The notes: a model not told the origin generated them from the letters alone. 52,593 bases of DNA from Halieaceae bacterium UBA4452 (GCA_002389505.1 DGPA01000026.1:184504-237096); one strand, 5' to 3'. Counted from the first letter of the stretch, positions 42,861 to 52,334 are shown. Program-made: numbers and translations.

Positions 42861-44553
42861 CCCCACCCGGAGTCGCGCGCTGAAATTGACCGTTTTTAAA
42901 CGTCACCACACCCGACTTCACGGTCGCACGATAACCCTCGGCTGTTTGTAACAGCCGCTTCCCACCCGCGGGTAGATCCCGGGCAACCCACGGCTTATTC
43001 AGCTTGATGGCAGGGAGGTCAATGATATTTATATCTGCCAAATAGTCAGTGGCAATCAAGCCGCGATCGTTAAGCCCATACAATGAAGCGGTATCATGGC
43101 ATTGGCGTTTGATGGCGTTTTCTAAGGATAGGCGCCCATTTCTACGGTCGCGAACCCAATGCTCGAGCATGAAAGTGGTGGCCGCTGCATCACAAATGGT
43201 ACCGCAGTGGGCACCGCCATCAGATAAAGAGTTCACGCAATCATCGCTGGCTAGTACAGGCGCCAAAAAATCAAGATTGCCGTCAGTATAGTTGAGAATC
43301 GGAAAGTAGATAAACGCTGACCCGTCAGCCCGCATCATGACATCATAGGCATACTCAGCAGGATCCATCCCCAATGCCGCTGCTTTGGCGGCAATGGATT
43401 GTTCGTGTGTCGGCTCGTAATCAAAGCCCTCACCCATTTCGTATTGCATGGTGAAAGCGGTCGCTAACAGGTCGGCGAGCAGCTGCAGATCACCCGCCAT
43501 TGGTAGATTATCCTCCGCTAATAATTGCGCTTTGAAGTCAGGGTCTTTTAACCGGCTATATTGCTGCGACCAGGGCTCATCTTTGATAGCTTGCCAGCTA
43601 GGTTTATTGAAAAAAGGGTTGAAACTTGCCTGCCAGTTAAGCAGTAACCCCGTACCCCGCATGGCAATCTGCGCGATGATGTTGGCGCCCTTGGCATTCT
43701 CTGCGCGCATACTGGCCAACTGTTCATCAAAAGGTAACGCCTTTAGGGGCGACTGCAGGGCAGTAAAACTGACGGGCATGCCAGTTTCCCGACTCAGCTC
43801 ACCCATCCACTCGAATTCCTTCCACTCGCGCTCAAGGTCACTGGCCATCTCAAAAACGCCATAACCGACTCGACCCATGGCTCGACCAATACCGATTAAT
43901 TCGTCCTTGGTCGCCGTTGTTCCCGGGACTAACTCCCCGTCGATGGATTTATGCAGCGCGGTGCGCGAGGTCGAAAAACCCAGTGCACCCGCGCGCAAAC
44001 CTTCCTCAACAATAGCCGACATGCGAGCAATGTCGGTATCTGTTGGCGCTTCATTAGCGGCGCCTCGGTCCCCCATGACGTAAGCACGCACAGCGCCATG
44101 GGGCACCTGGGTAGCGACATCTACGCTGCGAGCCAATCCCTCTAGGGCATCGAGATATTCGGGAAACGACTCCCAGTTCCAGGACATTCCCTCTGATAAC
44201 GCTGAACCGGGGATGTCCTCAACCCCTTCCATCAGTCCAATCAACCACTCATGGCGATCGGGTGCTGCGGGTGCAAAACCCACACCACAGTTACCCATCA
44301 CCACCGTTGTCACGCCATGCCAAGACGAGGGCGCCATCTCTTGATCCCAGGTAGCTTGTCCGTCGTAGTGGGTATGAATATCAACGAAGCCGGGCGTGAC
44401 GTAGCAGCCTGAAGCATCGAGGCGTTCCTTCGCCGCTCCTAAATCTTGGCCAATAGCGACGATACGGTCGCCGTTGACCGCCACATCCGCGCAGTAAGTC
44501 TCACCACCACTGCCGTCAACAATGGTGCCACCATGGATAAGTAGATCGTACAT
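42799..44553 (-). CDS. N-acyl-D-amino-acid deacylase-family amidohydrolase
   Basis: A 584-residue metal-dependent amidohydrolase of the D-aminoacylase/dihydroorotase-like group (COG3653). It begins DLLIHGGTIVDGSG, with metal ligands in VDIHTHYDGQATWD, the Gly-rich GVTTVVMGNCGVGFAPA, and a late aspartate in SLSDGGAHCGTICDAAATT. Related enzymes release D-amino acids from N-acyl derivatives; the true substrate is unknown. AGGAGA lies six bases before the ATG. The C-terminal tail after GGVIRG, about 20 residues rich in Pro and Ala, is encoded in the 62-base overlap with rnt. It is 78 bases after the LON-domain gene and may share its transcript. Confidence 0.88.
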   Translation of the reverse strand: MYDLLIHGGTIVDGSGGETYCADVAVNGDRIVAIGQDLGAAKERLDASGCYVTPGFVDIHTHYDGQATWDQEMAPSSWHGVTTVVMGNCGVGFAPAAPDRHEWLIGLMEGVEDIPGSALSEGMSWNWESFPEYLDALEGLARSVDVATQVPHGAVRAYVMGDRGAANEAPTDTDIARMSAIVEEGLRAGALGFSTSRTALHKSIDGELVPGTTATKDELIGIGRAMGRVGYGVFEMASDLEREWKEFEWMGELSRETGMPVSFTALQSPLKALPFDEQLASMRAENAKGANIIAQIAMRGTGLLLNWQASFNPFFNKPSWQAIKDEPWSQQYSRLKDPDFKAQLLAEDNLPMAGDLQLLADLLATAFTMQYEMGEGFDYEPTHEQSIAAKAAALGMDPAEYAYDVMMRADGSAFIYFPILNYTDGNLDFLAPVLASDDCVNSLSDGGAHCGTICDAAATTFMLEHWVRDRRNGRLSLENAIKRQCHDTASLYGLNDRGLIATDYLADINIIDLPAIKLNKPWVARDLPAGGKRLLQTAEGYRATVKSGVVTFKNGQFQRATPGGVIRGPRPAPATASHPVPANG

Positions 44554-44631
44554 TTGGTTCTCCTATGACGTATCGCCTGTCGCTGATCTCGGGGAGGTCA
44601 ATCTTGCACAACCCCCGCTAAAAGCCAGCCG

Positions 44632-45228
44632 TCAGTCCTCCCCGCTAATCTGATTCAGTAAAATATCGAGCTCGCGTACCAAGACATCCACCGAGGCCAC
44701 ACCGAGCAACTCGTACTTAACCGACTCTTCAAAGGGTAGCAGCTGCACCAGCGTAAATGCCACCTGCCAGGCATCGTTGTAATCAATATTAAGATTCATC
44801 CGCTGTACGTGAGGATGCCCTTGTAAGCTTTTAAGGACCCGAGTGAGCGAATGCCAATGGTCAAGCATCGGCTCAATGCCAAAGGGCTCACCCATCTCTA
44901 CCTGAGCACGGATCAAACCATCATTTTCACGCCAGACATCAACAATGTCGAAACGCTCGCCACCGTGCAAAGTAATACCTAAAAGCCCATTGGGTAGTTG
45001 ATCAAAATCGACAATACGTCCATAGGTACCGTAGTCTCCCAAGTCAGGCGTAGTGATACCTTCCCCCGCCACTTCAACTCCGCGACGCATCCACACAACC
45101 CCAAATCCGGTGCCAGTCTTCATGCAATGGGATACTAAATCCAAGTAACGCTGCTCAAAAATTTGCAGGGGCATGAGGCCATGGGGCATCAGTGTGGTGG
45201 ACAGAGGAAATAAGGGGATGTCAGTCAT
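44632..45228 (-). CDS. Stand-alone LON substrate-binding-domain protein
   Basis: A 198-residue protein made only of the N-terminal substrate-recognition domain of Lon proteases: DIPLFPLSTTLMPHGLMPLQIFEQRYLDLV, then a beta-rich core and a helical C-terminal half. There is no AAA+ or peptidase domain, so it cannot degrade proteins alone. Such proteins are widespread and of unknown function. The start overlaps the ykgJ-family stop by eight bases. It is the fourth gene after mpl. Any relation to the Lon protease at 16597-19041 is not shown by the sequence. Confidence 0.9.
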   Translation of the reverse strand: MTDIPLFPLSTTLMPHGLMPLQIFEQRYLDLVSHCMKTGTGFGVVWMRRGVEVAGEGITTPDLGDYGTYGRIVDFDQLPNGLLGITLHGGERFDIVDVWRENDGLIRAQVEMGEPFGIEPMLDHWHSLTRVLKSLQGHPHVQRMNLNIDYNDAWQVAFTLVQLLPFEESVKYELLGVASVDVLVRELDILLNQISGED

Positions 45229-45490
45229 CGCGATACTCCGGGTGGCTGATAAGGTCTAGTTGTTGAATACGTTGCAGCGCGTCATCGCGGCTGACCCCAC
45301 AAAACGCGATCTCAGGCCTAAAGGTCGCGCACACTGTCGGTCGACGGCTGTCGCCAAAGATGGCACAGGTATAGCTCTCCGTTAAGTGGACGCAGGGTAA
45401 ACCGGCCGGTTTACCCTGAGGCATGCCCCAAAACCCTTCCGTGATAGACGGTGCAATGCAACACGCACCACAACCGTCACGACAGTCCAT
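45221..45490 (-). CDS. YkgJ-family cysteine-cluster protein
   Basis: An 89-residue protein with the CxxCC-type cluster of the YkgJ family: CRDGCGACCIAPSI at the start, then PCVHLTESYTCAIFGDSRRPTVCATFRPE and a final CG. Up to eight cysteines could bind zinc or an iron-sulfur cluster; the cluster type is not known. It overlaps the RND gene by 14 bases and the LON-domain gene by eight, so it is translated within one overlapping operon. The function is unknown. Confidence 0.88.
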   Translation of the reverse strand: MDCRDGCGACCIAPSITEGFWGMPQGKPAGLPCVHLTESYTCAIFGDSRRPTVCATFRPEIAFCGVSRDDALQRIQQLDLISHPEYRDD

Positions 45491-48071
45491 TGGTCAACCC
45501 AGCACTCGGCCCCAGTGGTCGGAACACCAACAATAATTTCGGTAGAAGCAGTAAAGCGCCGGCCACTGCGGCGGCCATCGCCATGACGGTCAAAGCACCA
45601 AAGTACAAGCTGGGCGTGAAATTTGACAGCGTTAATAGGGAGAAGCCAATGACCACCGTCACGGTGGTGTAGTACATCGCGCGACCAATGCTGGCATGAC
45701 TACGGTACATGGCCGCCTCATAATCACGGTCTTTTTTAAACTCCACTCGAAAGCGGTGGATGTAGTGAATGCAATCGTCCACCCCAATGCCCACCACAAT
45801 CGCCGCGATCGTAATCGTCATAATATCCAAGGGTATCCCGGCCAAACCCATGGTACCTAGCACCAGCGCAGCGGCGAGGATATTGGGAGCAAGGGCCAGT
45901 AATGCCAGTGATAAGGAGCGAAACAATACCCAAAACATCACGCCAATGGCTAAAAATACCGCGCCAAGGGTTAAAATTTGCGAAGAGAACAGGCTCTGCA
46001 ACACGTTGTTGTACAGCACTAACAGGGACGTGAAGCGAATTTGCTCAGGGGCCAAGTCAAGTTCGTCCAGTAAGGTCCTACGCAACTCTTTCAGAAATTG
46101 ATCCCGACGCAAACTTTTACTGGTTTCCATCGCACGCACGGAGATTCTGGCCTCGTCGTGGTCAACGGAAAAATACGGCAAAACCAAGGTGTCATTAACA
46201 TCCTTCGGCATACTGTTTTGCACCAACGCCATTTCAATGGCACCAAGGGGCGCACCGTATAAGCCATCCATTACCTCAAAGGCCGTCGATAGTGACAGCA
46301 CTTTTCCTGTTTCTGGACGAGCATCAATGATGGCATGCGCGCGATCAAGGAGCTCACGCCCCTGCACGGTAAACCAATAGCTCGGCTCACTATCGTCAGC
46401 GCCACTAAAAACATCCGTCGCAAAGGGGTCATCACCGAAACTATCGTCAGCAAATGGATCGTCGCCAAATCCTTCCTCTACAACGGGGTCGGCTCCTGAG
46501 ACATCACTGGCACTAGCCTCGCTAATGGAAGGAGTTGGCTCCGGTTGATTGCTCTCCTCCGCCGAAGCGGTGGGCGGGTAGAGAATAATATCGAGAGGGA
46601 TTGTGCCCCCAAGGCGAGCATCAAGGAGCTCCATACCTTGGTAAATTTCGGTGCTGGGTTTGAAGTAATCGATAAATCTATTTTCGACCTGCAATCGACC
46701 AATACCTATGATCGCGGCGAGGGCAAGGCCCGCAGCTACCCACAACACGATCGATCCAAAGCGCTGTACGTAGACGGCAAGATAGCGGGTGAATGCCGGA
46801 TCCGGCGCTAATCGTCTAGCGCGCCCAGGCTCGGGCATCAGCGCCATGAGTGCAGGAACCAAGACAAAGGTACACAGGAAACCGACCAAAATACCCACTG
46901 TCATCATCATGCCAAAGTCGATCACCGGCTGAATCCCAGCCACCATAAGTGATGCAAAGGCCACAATTGTTGTAGCCGCGGTATACAGACACGGCACCAG
47001 CATGAGCGTTGCAGCGGCTCCCGCACGGTCGATAGTGCTGATATCAGGCTCCGAGTGCTCCAGCTCCCGATAACGAACCACAAGGTGTACCGACAGAGAC
47101 AGGGTGACAATTAACAGTACGGCAACAAAGTTAGATGAGATTACGGTCATCCGCCAATCCAAAAAGGCCAATAACCCGAGCATAATAATCGCCGTGGCAG
47201 CGCAGTTGCAGACCGGCGCCATTACCCAGCGCCAATCCCGGAAAATAGTACCCAGCACGACGATCATAATACCGATGATTGCGAGACCAAAGGTGACTAA
47301 ATCCGACTCAACAAAGGCCAGCATATCGGCGGCTATCATCGGTACACCGCCGACAAATATTTGGGCGTAAGGCTGGAAGCGATCTGCAATCAGGCGCACT
47401 TCAGCGACGAGTTGTCGACGCAGTTCAGTCTCCGCCGCGAGCACGTCGTCATAACGCGCCTCCACCTCATCCAAACGCTCACCGTCACTCGGCACTGGGG
47501 CCTCTTTGGATTGCGCACGCAACGTCTCTCGTTCGGACAGCAGGCCTTCGAGCTCAACGTTGCGCTGCAGTACCACCTGAATTGCCGTTAGGTCACCCGC
47601 CTCGCCGGTCAGCAAGTTTTTATAAATAGGGCTTTGGGTCAGTTCCTGCAAGGCGAGGACCCGATCAACCGATGGATCCCGGAGCGTGGGTAGCGCCTCG
47701 GCACGCGCAATAGCCGTCAGCGATAACGGCGGACTCTGTAAAAGCGGCACATCTAACAGACTGGTGACCGATCGTACGCCGGGCAGTGCGCGCAGTTCCT
47801 CCACCATAGCGGCCAGTGGTGCTAGCGAATCCTCGGACAATAGCGGCCCATCAGGCTGCCAGGTGAGAATGAGAAATTCATTGGTTTCGTAATGACTGCT
47901 CACCTCTCTGTAAAAGGCTAAGTCTGGATCGCCCTGAAGAAGTAAGGCGTCTGAAGAGGCGTCTAACCGCAACTGACTCACCTGACTCAAGGCCAAACAG
48001 ACCAAGAGCAAGACAGCTGCCACTGCAGACAGCGGGCGTGCTAGGACAACATGACGAAAAAAGCGATTCAT
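45477..48071 (-). CDS. RND/MMPL-family membrane transporter
   Basis: An 864-residue inner-membrane protein of the RND superfamily (MMPL-like, sterol-sensing-like architecture): two copies of one TM helix, a large periplasmic loop and five TM helices. The first loop contains a predicted coiled coil (about 170-225). The second periplasmic loop carries an acidic low-complexity insert with GDDPFADD and GDDPFATD repeats (46381-46575). Substrates of this family include lipids, hopanoids and other hydrophobic molecules; none can be assigned here. It starts five bases after the mpl stop, with AGAGGG upstream, and its 3' end overlaps the ykgJ-type gene by 14 bases. Confidence 0.9.
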   Translation of the reverse strand: MNRFFRHVVLARPLSAVAAVLLLVCLALSQVSQLRLDASSDALLLQGDPDLAFYREVSSHYETNEFLILTWQPDGPLLSEDSLAPLAAMVEELRALPGVRSVTSLLDVPLLQSPPLSLTAIARAEALPTLRDPSVDRVLALQELTQSPIYKNLLTGEAGDLTAIQVVLQRNVELEGLLSERETLRAQSKEAPVPSDGERLDEVEARYDDVLAAETELRRQLVAEVRLIADRFQPYAQIFVGGVPMIAADMLAFVESDLVTFGLAIIGIMIVVLGTIFRDWRWVMAPVCNCAATAIIMLGLLAFLDWRMTVISSNFVAVLLIVTLSLSVHLVVRYRELEHSEPDISTIDRAGAAATLMLVPCLYTAATTIVAFASLMVAGIQPVIDFGMMMTVGILVGFLCTFVLVPALMALMPEPGRARRLAPDPAFTRYLAVYVQRFGSIVLWVAAGLALAAIIGIGRLQVENRFIDYFKPSTEIYQGMELLDARLGGTIPLDIILYPPTASAEESNQPEPTPSISEASASDVSGADPVVEEGFGDDPFADDSFGDDPFATDVFSGADDSEPSYWFTVQGRELLDRAHAIIDARPETGKVLSLSTAFEVMDGLYGAPLGAIEMALVQNSMPKDVNDTLVLPYFSVDHDEARISVRAMETSKSLRRDQFLKELRRTLLDELDLAPEQIRFTSLLVLYNNVLQSLFSSQILTLGAVFLAIGVMFWVLFRSLSLALLALAPNILAAALVLGTMGLAGIPLDIMTITIAAIVVGIGVDDCIHYIHRFRVEFKKDRDYEAAMYRSHASIGRAMYYTTVTVVIGFSLLTLSNFTPSLYFGALTVMAMAAAVAGALLLLPKLLLVFRPLGPSAGLTNGLS

Positions 48072-48076
48072 ACTTA

Positions 48077-49468
48077 CTACCCTCTACCTGTCGGGGGCGT
48101 TGATGCTGCCAACCTAGTCAGCAACAACTCGTGGAAGCCGCTGAAGCCGCCGTTACTCATAATGACTACTGCATCACCGGGCGTCGCTGCGGTCGCCACT
48201 TTTTCGGTAAGCACGTGGATGTCCGCTACCATTTCCGACGCAGTGGTGCTGGCATCGAGTATACGCTCAAGGGTGTCATGTAGACCGGGTGACTGGTACC
48301 AAAATACCTGGTCCGCATGACGTATGGCGTCCGGTAACTCATGGGCATGAAACCCGGCCCGCATCGAATTAGAGCGCAGCTCAATAACAGCAATGAGTCG
48401 ACCCTCATCCCCGCGCAGCGACAGCGTCTCTAGCGTGCAGGCAATAGCCGTGGGATGGTGCGCGAAATCATCGTAGACCGCGACACCGTTAGGCTTGCCC
48501 CGCAACTCTAAGCGTCGCTTAACGCCAGAAAATGTTGCCAAACCCTCGCCAATAACAGCGAGGGGCACCCCCACGTGATGAGCCGCTGCCGCGGCTGCAC
48601 ACGCATTGGCCACATTGTGGGCGCCCAACATACCCCAGCTGACCGTACACCTGTCACCGCTGGGGCTACGTAATTGAAACGACTCTCCCGCTGGCGTGAG
48701 GGTCTTAAACTGCCAATCAGACTCGTCACTTACCGAGTCAAAAGTCACCACAGGCGTCCATACGCCTAGCGCCAATACACGGTCAAAGGCTTCACTCAGG
48801 GTGGGTCTAATCACCTGCCCGTTGCCGGGCACGCATCGAACTAAATGATGAAACTGGCGCTCAATGGCGGCAAGGTCTGGGAAAATATCCCCATGATCAA
48901 ATTCAAGATTACCCAATACCACCGTTCGTGGGCGGTAATGAACAAACTTAGAGCGCTTATCAAAGAACGCCGTATCGTATTCGTCGGCTTCAATAACAAA
49001 AAAATCCGACTCCCCAAGGCGTGCGGAAAGACCAAAATTCTCTGGCACACCGCCCACGAGGAAACCCGGCTTCATGCCAGCATAGTCGAGTAACCAAGCC
49101 AATATGCTCGTAGTGGTCGTTTTGCCATGGGTTCCAGAAACCGCTAACACCCACTTATCGGCTAACAATTGCTCACCTAACCATTGGGGCCCTGACACAT
49201 AGGGAATCCCGCGATCTAGCACCGCCTCAACCGCGGGGTTGCCGCGACTCAAGGCGTTGCCGACGACCACGAGGTCAGGGGCCGGATCAAGCTGTTCGCA
49301 GTCATAACCCTCGTACACTTGAATGCCCGCCCTCTTCAGCTGAGTACTCATCGGTGGGTAAACATGACTGTCTGAACCGGTCACCCGGTAGCCTTGTGCC
49401 TGGGCCAGCTGCGCTAGACCACCCATAAACGTGCCACAGATACCCAAAATGTGAATGTGCGTAGCCAC
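48077..49468 (-). CDS. mpl: UDP-MurNAc:L-Ala-gamma-D-Glu-meso-DAP ligase
   Basis: Mpl rejoins the tripeptide recovered from cell-wall turnover to UDP-MurNAc, feeding peptidoglycan recycling. The 463-residue Mur ligase has HIHILGICGTFMGGLA (N-terminal nucleotide-sugar binding), the ATP loop VSGTHGKTTTTS, a core with VIEADEYDTAFFDKRSKF and the C-terminal domain with VYDDFAHHPTAI and ELRSNSMRAGFH, typical of Mpl rather than MurC. GTG 49468 is chosen because AGAGGT lies seven bases upstream; GTG 49477 would overlap that site. It is the first gene of the mpl-RND-ykgJ-LON operon and is divergent from the phosphofructokinase gene. Confidence 0.94.
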   Translation of the reverse strand: MATHIHILGICGTFMGGLAQLAQAQGYRVTGSDSHVYPPMSTQLKRAGIQVYEGYDCEQLDPAPDLVVVGNALSRGNPAVEAVLDRGIPYVSGPQWLGEQLLADKWVLAVSGTHGKTTTTSILAWLLDYAGMKPGFLVGGVPENFGLSARLGESDFFVIEADEYDTAFFDKRSKFVHYRPRTVVLGNLEFDHGDIFPDLAAIERQFHHLVRCVPGNGQVIRPTLSEAFDRVLALGVWTPVVTFDSVSDESDWQFKTLTPAGESFQLRSPSGDRCTVSWGMLGAHNVANACAAAAAAHHVGVPLAVIGEGLATFSGVKRRLELRGKPNGVAVYDDFAHHPTAIACTLETLSLRGDEGRLIAVIELRSNSMRAGFHAHELPDAIRHADQVFWYQSPGLHDTLERILDASTTASEMVADIHVLTEKVATAATPGDAVVIMSNGGFSGFHELLLTRLAASTPPTGRG

Positions 49469-49574
49469 GAGCCACACCTCTTATTGTCGACGCCAGCTAA
49501 CGTCCAGATTTGCTTTACTCACGCGCTCAGTCTACCGTATGCAAAGCCCTGCCACTAATCTGACGACCTATTTC

Positions 49575-50837
49575 ATGCCAAAAGCGAATGCCTTCTACGC
49601 CCAGTCGGGCGGCGTTACACCGGTTATCAACGCCTCTGCCTGTGGGGTTATAGAAACGGCCGCCACATACAAACAACAGATCAATAAGGTGTTTGCTGGG
49701 CGCAATGGCATTATTGGGGCACTGCGGGAGGACTTAATTGACACCAGCAAAGAGAGTAAAAAGGCCATTCGAGGTCTGATGACCACCCCGGCGGGTGCTT
49801 TTGGTTCCTGCCGCTATAAGTTGCGCAACTTGGAAGAGAATCGAGCCGAATACCAGCGACTTATCGATGTCTTCAAGGCGCATAATATTCGCTATTTTTT
49901 CTATAATGGCGGCGGGGATTCGGCGGACACCTGCCTGAAAGTGTCGCAATTATCCGAGCTGCTCGATTACCCTCTGCAAGCCATTCACATTCCTAAAACC
50001 ATTGACAATGATCTAGCGTTTACCGATAGCTGCCCGGGATTTGGCTCAGTGGCTAAATACATTGCTGTGTCGACGAAAGAAGCCGCCCTGGATGTCAAAT
50101 CGATGTGCGAGACGTCCACTAAAGTCTTTATCCTTGAAGTCATGGGGCGCCATGCGGGCTGGATTGCCGGATCTGCAGGGTTGGCTGCCGATAAAGCCGG
50201 CGACGCGCCGCACATTATTTTATTTCCCGAAGTCGCATTTGATGAAGCGAGGTTTCTGGCCAAAGTAAAAAACACCGTTGACGCGCAGGGCTATTGTGTC
50301 ATTGTCGCGTCCGAGGGCACTCAAACTGCCGATGGTCGCTTCCTGAGCGATAGTGGCATCCGAGATGCTTTCGGTCATGCCCAGCTGGGTGGCGTCGCAC
50401 CCATGCTGGCGCATTTGATCCATGGACACCTGGGCTACAAATACCACTGGGCTGTCGCCGACTATTTGCAACGCGCAGCGCGGCATATAGCCAGTCAGAC
50501 CGATGTCACTCAAGCTTATGCGGTCGGCAAGGCCGCAGTAGAGATGGCCGTCGCGGGTAAAAATGCCTTGATGCCCTGCATCGTAAGGGCCAAAGGTGAG
50601 CGCTACCGCTGGACCGTGGGGGAGGCACCACTGGCTAAGGTGGCTAATCGGGAAAAGAGACTGCCCAAAAGCTTTATTAGTCGCGATGGCTTTGGCATTA
50701 CCCCAACGGCACGACGCTACTTCGAGCCGCTGATTCGCGGTGAAGCTTATCCCCACTATAGCCGCGGCTTACCTGTCTATACGTCCCTAAAGAACCTGTC
50801 CGTTCCTCGCAAGTTAAGCGACGGTTTCGACTACTAG
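49575..50837 (+). CDS. pfp: 6-phosphofructokinase, predicted PPi-dependent
   Basis: A 420-residue phosphofructokinase of the group that uses pyrophosphate. Family segments are YAQSGGVTPVINASA, NGGGDSADTCLKV and IPKTIDNDLAFTDSCPGFGSV. The lysine in PKTIDND, where ATP enzymes have glycine (PGTIDND), is the established marker of PPi specificity; the GGDS where ATP enzymes have GGDG agrees. The catalytic MGRHAGWIAG is intact. PPi-PFK makes the step reversible, so it may serve glycolysis and gluconeogenesis. The frame is open to 49455, but ATG 49575 (PKANAFYAQSGG) fits the family. It is divergent from mpl and convergent with the M15 peptidase gene. Confidence 0.9.
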   Translation: MPKANAFYAQSGGVTPVINASACGVIETAATYKQQINKVFAGRNGIIGALREDLIDTSKESKKAIRGLMTTPAGAFGSCRYKLRNLEENRAEYQRLIDVFKAHNIRYFFYNGGGDSADTCLKVSQLSELLDYPLQAIHIPKTIDNDLAFTDSCPGFGSVAKYIAVSTKEAALDVKSMCETSTKVFILEVMGRHAGWIAGSAGLAADKAGDAPHIILFPEVAFDEARFLAKVKNTVDAQGYCVIVASEGTQTADGRFLSDSGIRDAFGHAQLGGVAPMLAHLIHGHLGYKYHWAVADYLQRAARHIASQTDVTQAYAVGKAAVEMAVAGKNALMPCIVRAKGERYRWTVGEAPLAKVANREKRLPKSFISRDGFGITPTARRYFEPLIRGEAYPHYSRGLPVYTSLKNLSVPRKLSDGFDY

Positions 50838-50919
50838 ATACCCGCAAGATCGTGCTGAGTATCGGCGTTCCTCCGGATACGATCATACGAGTGACCGGCT
50901 TGCCCACGTGACATGATGC

Positions 50920-51630
50920 TTATGACACCACGTAACGCATTAACAAAGCATCAATTTGGGGTCTAACAATCGTCAACAACGCCAAGGGCTCGGTGACTGG
51001 CGGCTCAACTGACTGAACGAATGAGCCAGACCAGAGCGGCTCAAGCACCTCCCTCGTTTGCCGCTCAGCCAATCCGGCGGCGTCCGCTCGGTAACTCAAA
51101 TGCCAAGGCTCGGGAGCGACACCACCGGTATCTGTCGCATAGGGTAAATAGAATCCCTCAGCATCATCAGCATCAACCCTTGCCCTCAACCAGGACGAAA
51201 ATTCACCAAACGGACCACTAGGGGCATACTCAGCCATGCTGAGTTGCAGCGAGTAATCCGCGGCTACAGCCGCAGCATTCCAAACATCAATATCGGTGCC
51301 CCAATGATGCCGTGAGGTTCCGGGAAGTGCTGAAAAGCGCAAAATGGCCAGCAAATAATCCTGTGGCGATAGCGCACTGGGATCAACGAGGCGGTCATGG
51401 TCATCCGTCACTGGGCGTTGTCCACGTGCCTTGGCATTGAAAATCCGCAGTTGATGATGATAATCACGAAAACTGGACGCCACCCGCATGTCAAAGCCCT
51501 GGCGCTGCGCGCGACGCTTGAGCTTCCCAAGTGCCTTGCCAGTCTCGGGCATCAATAGGCCGTCAGCACCACAGGCTTGCAAACCGAGGGCGGTCAGCCC
51601 ACACGCTCGTCGCGTTTGTTCGTCAAGCAT
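50920..51630 (-). CDS. M15-family D-Ala-D-Ala carboxypeptidase (VanY-like)
   Basis: A 236-residue zinc peptidase of the LAS superfamily. Zinc ligands appear as H and D in SRHHWGTDIDVW and H in PEPWHLSY, with the catalytic glutamate just before the last. VASSFRDYHHQLRIF is the substrate-binding motif of VanY-type enzymes. I see no clear signal peptide from this start, which is odd for an enzyme acting on the cell wall; a longer N-terminus would overlap sfsA. ATG 51630 overlaps the sfsA stop by one base (TGATG); GTG 51633 is the alternative. It is downstream of sfsA on the same transcript. Confidence 0.87.
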   Translation of the reverse strand: MLDEQTRRACGLTALGLQACGADGLLMPETGKALGKLKRRAQRQGFDMRVASSFRDYHHQLRIFNAKARGQRPVTDDHDRLVDPSALSPQDYLLAILRFSALPGTSRHHWGTDIDVWNAAAVAADYSLQLSMAEYAPSGPFGEFSSWLRARVDADDAEGFYLPYATDTGGVAPEPWHLSYRADAAGLAERQTREVLEPLWSGSFVQSVEPPVTEPLALLTIVRPQIDALLMRYVVS

Positions 51631-52334
51631 CACGACCTGCTGTGCTCAAATGGGATGGGCGTATGGGCCCTGATATGTCCGGTACTTATCTCAGTACCCA
51701 ACGCATAAATTTCTACGCCAACACGGCTAGCTTCGACCAGTGCCCTCGAGTACTCAGGATCGATGCGATGCGCTGGCGCCACGCGGTCAATGCCTGCGTG
51801 CAGGGCACAAAATACCATAACGCCGCGCTGACCTTGGCATACCACCTTGGCGAGCTCCTGGACGTGCCGGCGCGCGCGCTCGCTGATTGTGTCGGGAAAT
51901 AAACCCCAACCGTTATCTTCGTATAACGTCACCGCCTTCACCTCTACGAAGGTTGCACTAGTTCCATCACCCAACTTGAAATCGGCCCGAGAGTTATCGC
52001 CGTAACGTACCTCTGCTTGTATAGGAATGATGTTCGCTAATGAGGGAATAAGCCCTGACCGCAATGCCTCACCCACCACGGGGTTCGCGCGCACCGAATG
52101 CACACAAATAAGTCCACTAGGGGATGCTATCAACTCAAGCGTCCACGCTAGCTTACGTTTAGGATTATCACTGTGCGACAGCCAAACATCCCAGCCAGGC
52201 TCTACACAGCCTGTCATCGCACCGGTATTAGGGCAGTGTGCCGTTATTTGACTTCCATCGGGCATCATTACATCGGCTAAAAAGCGTTTGTAGCGCTTGA
52301 TGAGTGTCCCTCGCTGAAGCGGTGGTAGCTGCAT
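51630..52334 (-). CDS. sfsA: Sugar fermentation stimulation protein SfsA
   Basis: A 234-residue protein of the SfsA family, first found as a factor affecting maltose genes in E. coli, with an N-terminal OB-like fold and a nuclease-like C-terminal half. Family segments are RYKRFLADVMM, ITAHCPNTGAMTGC, RADFKLGDGTSATFVEVKAVTL and FPDTISERARRHVQEL. The biochemical role is not settled. The frame is open to 52403, but ATG 52334 (QLPPLQRGTLIKRYKRF) gives the family start. It is divergent from the gene at 52522, probably dksA, matching the common gammaproteobacterial sfsA-dksA neighbourhood. The M15 peptidase gene follows with a one-base overlap. Confidence 0.93.
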   Translation of the reverse strand: MQLPPLQRGTLIKRYKRFLADVMMPDGSQITAHCPNTGAMTGCVEPGWDVWLSHSDNPKRKLAWTLELIASPSGLICVHSVRANPVVGEALRSGLIPSLANIIPIQAEVRYGDNSRADFKLGDGTSATFVEVKAVTLYEDNGWGLFPDTISERARRHVQELAKVVCQGQRGVMVFCALHAGIDRVAPAHRIDPEYSRALVEASRVGVEIYALGTEISTGHIRAHTPIPFEHSRS

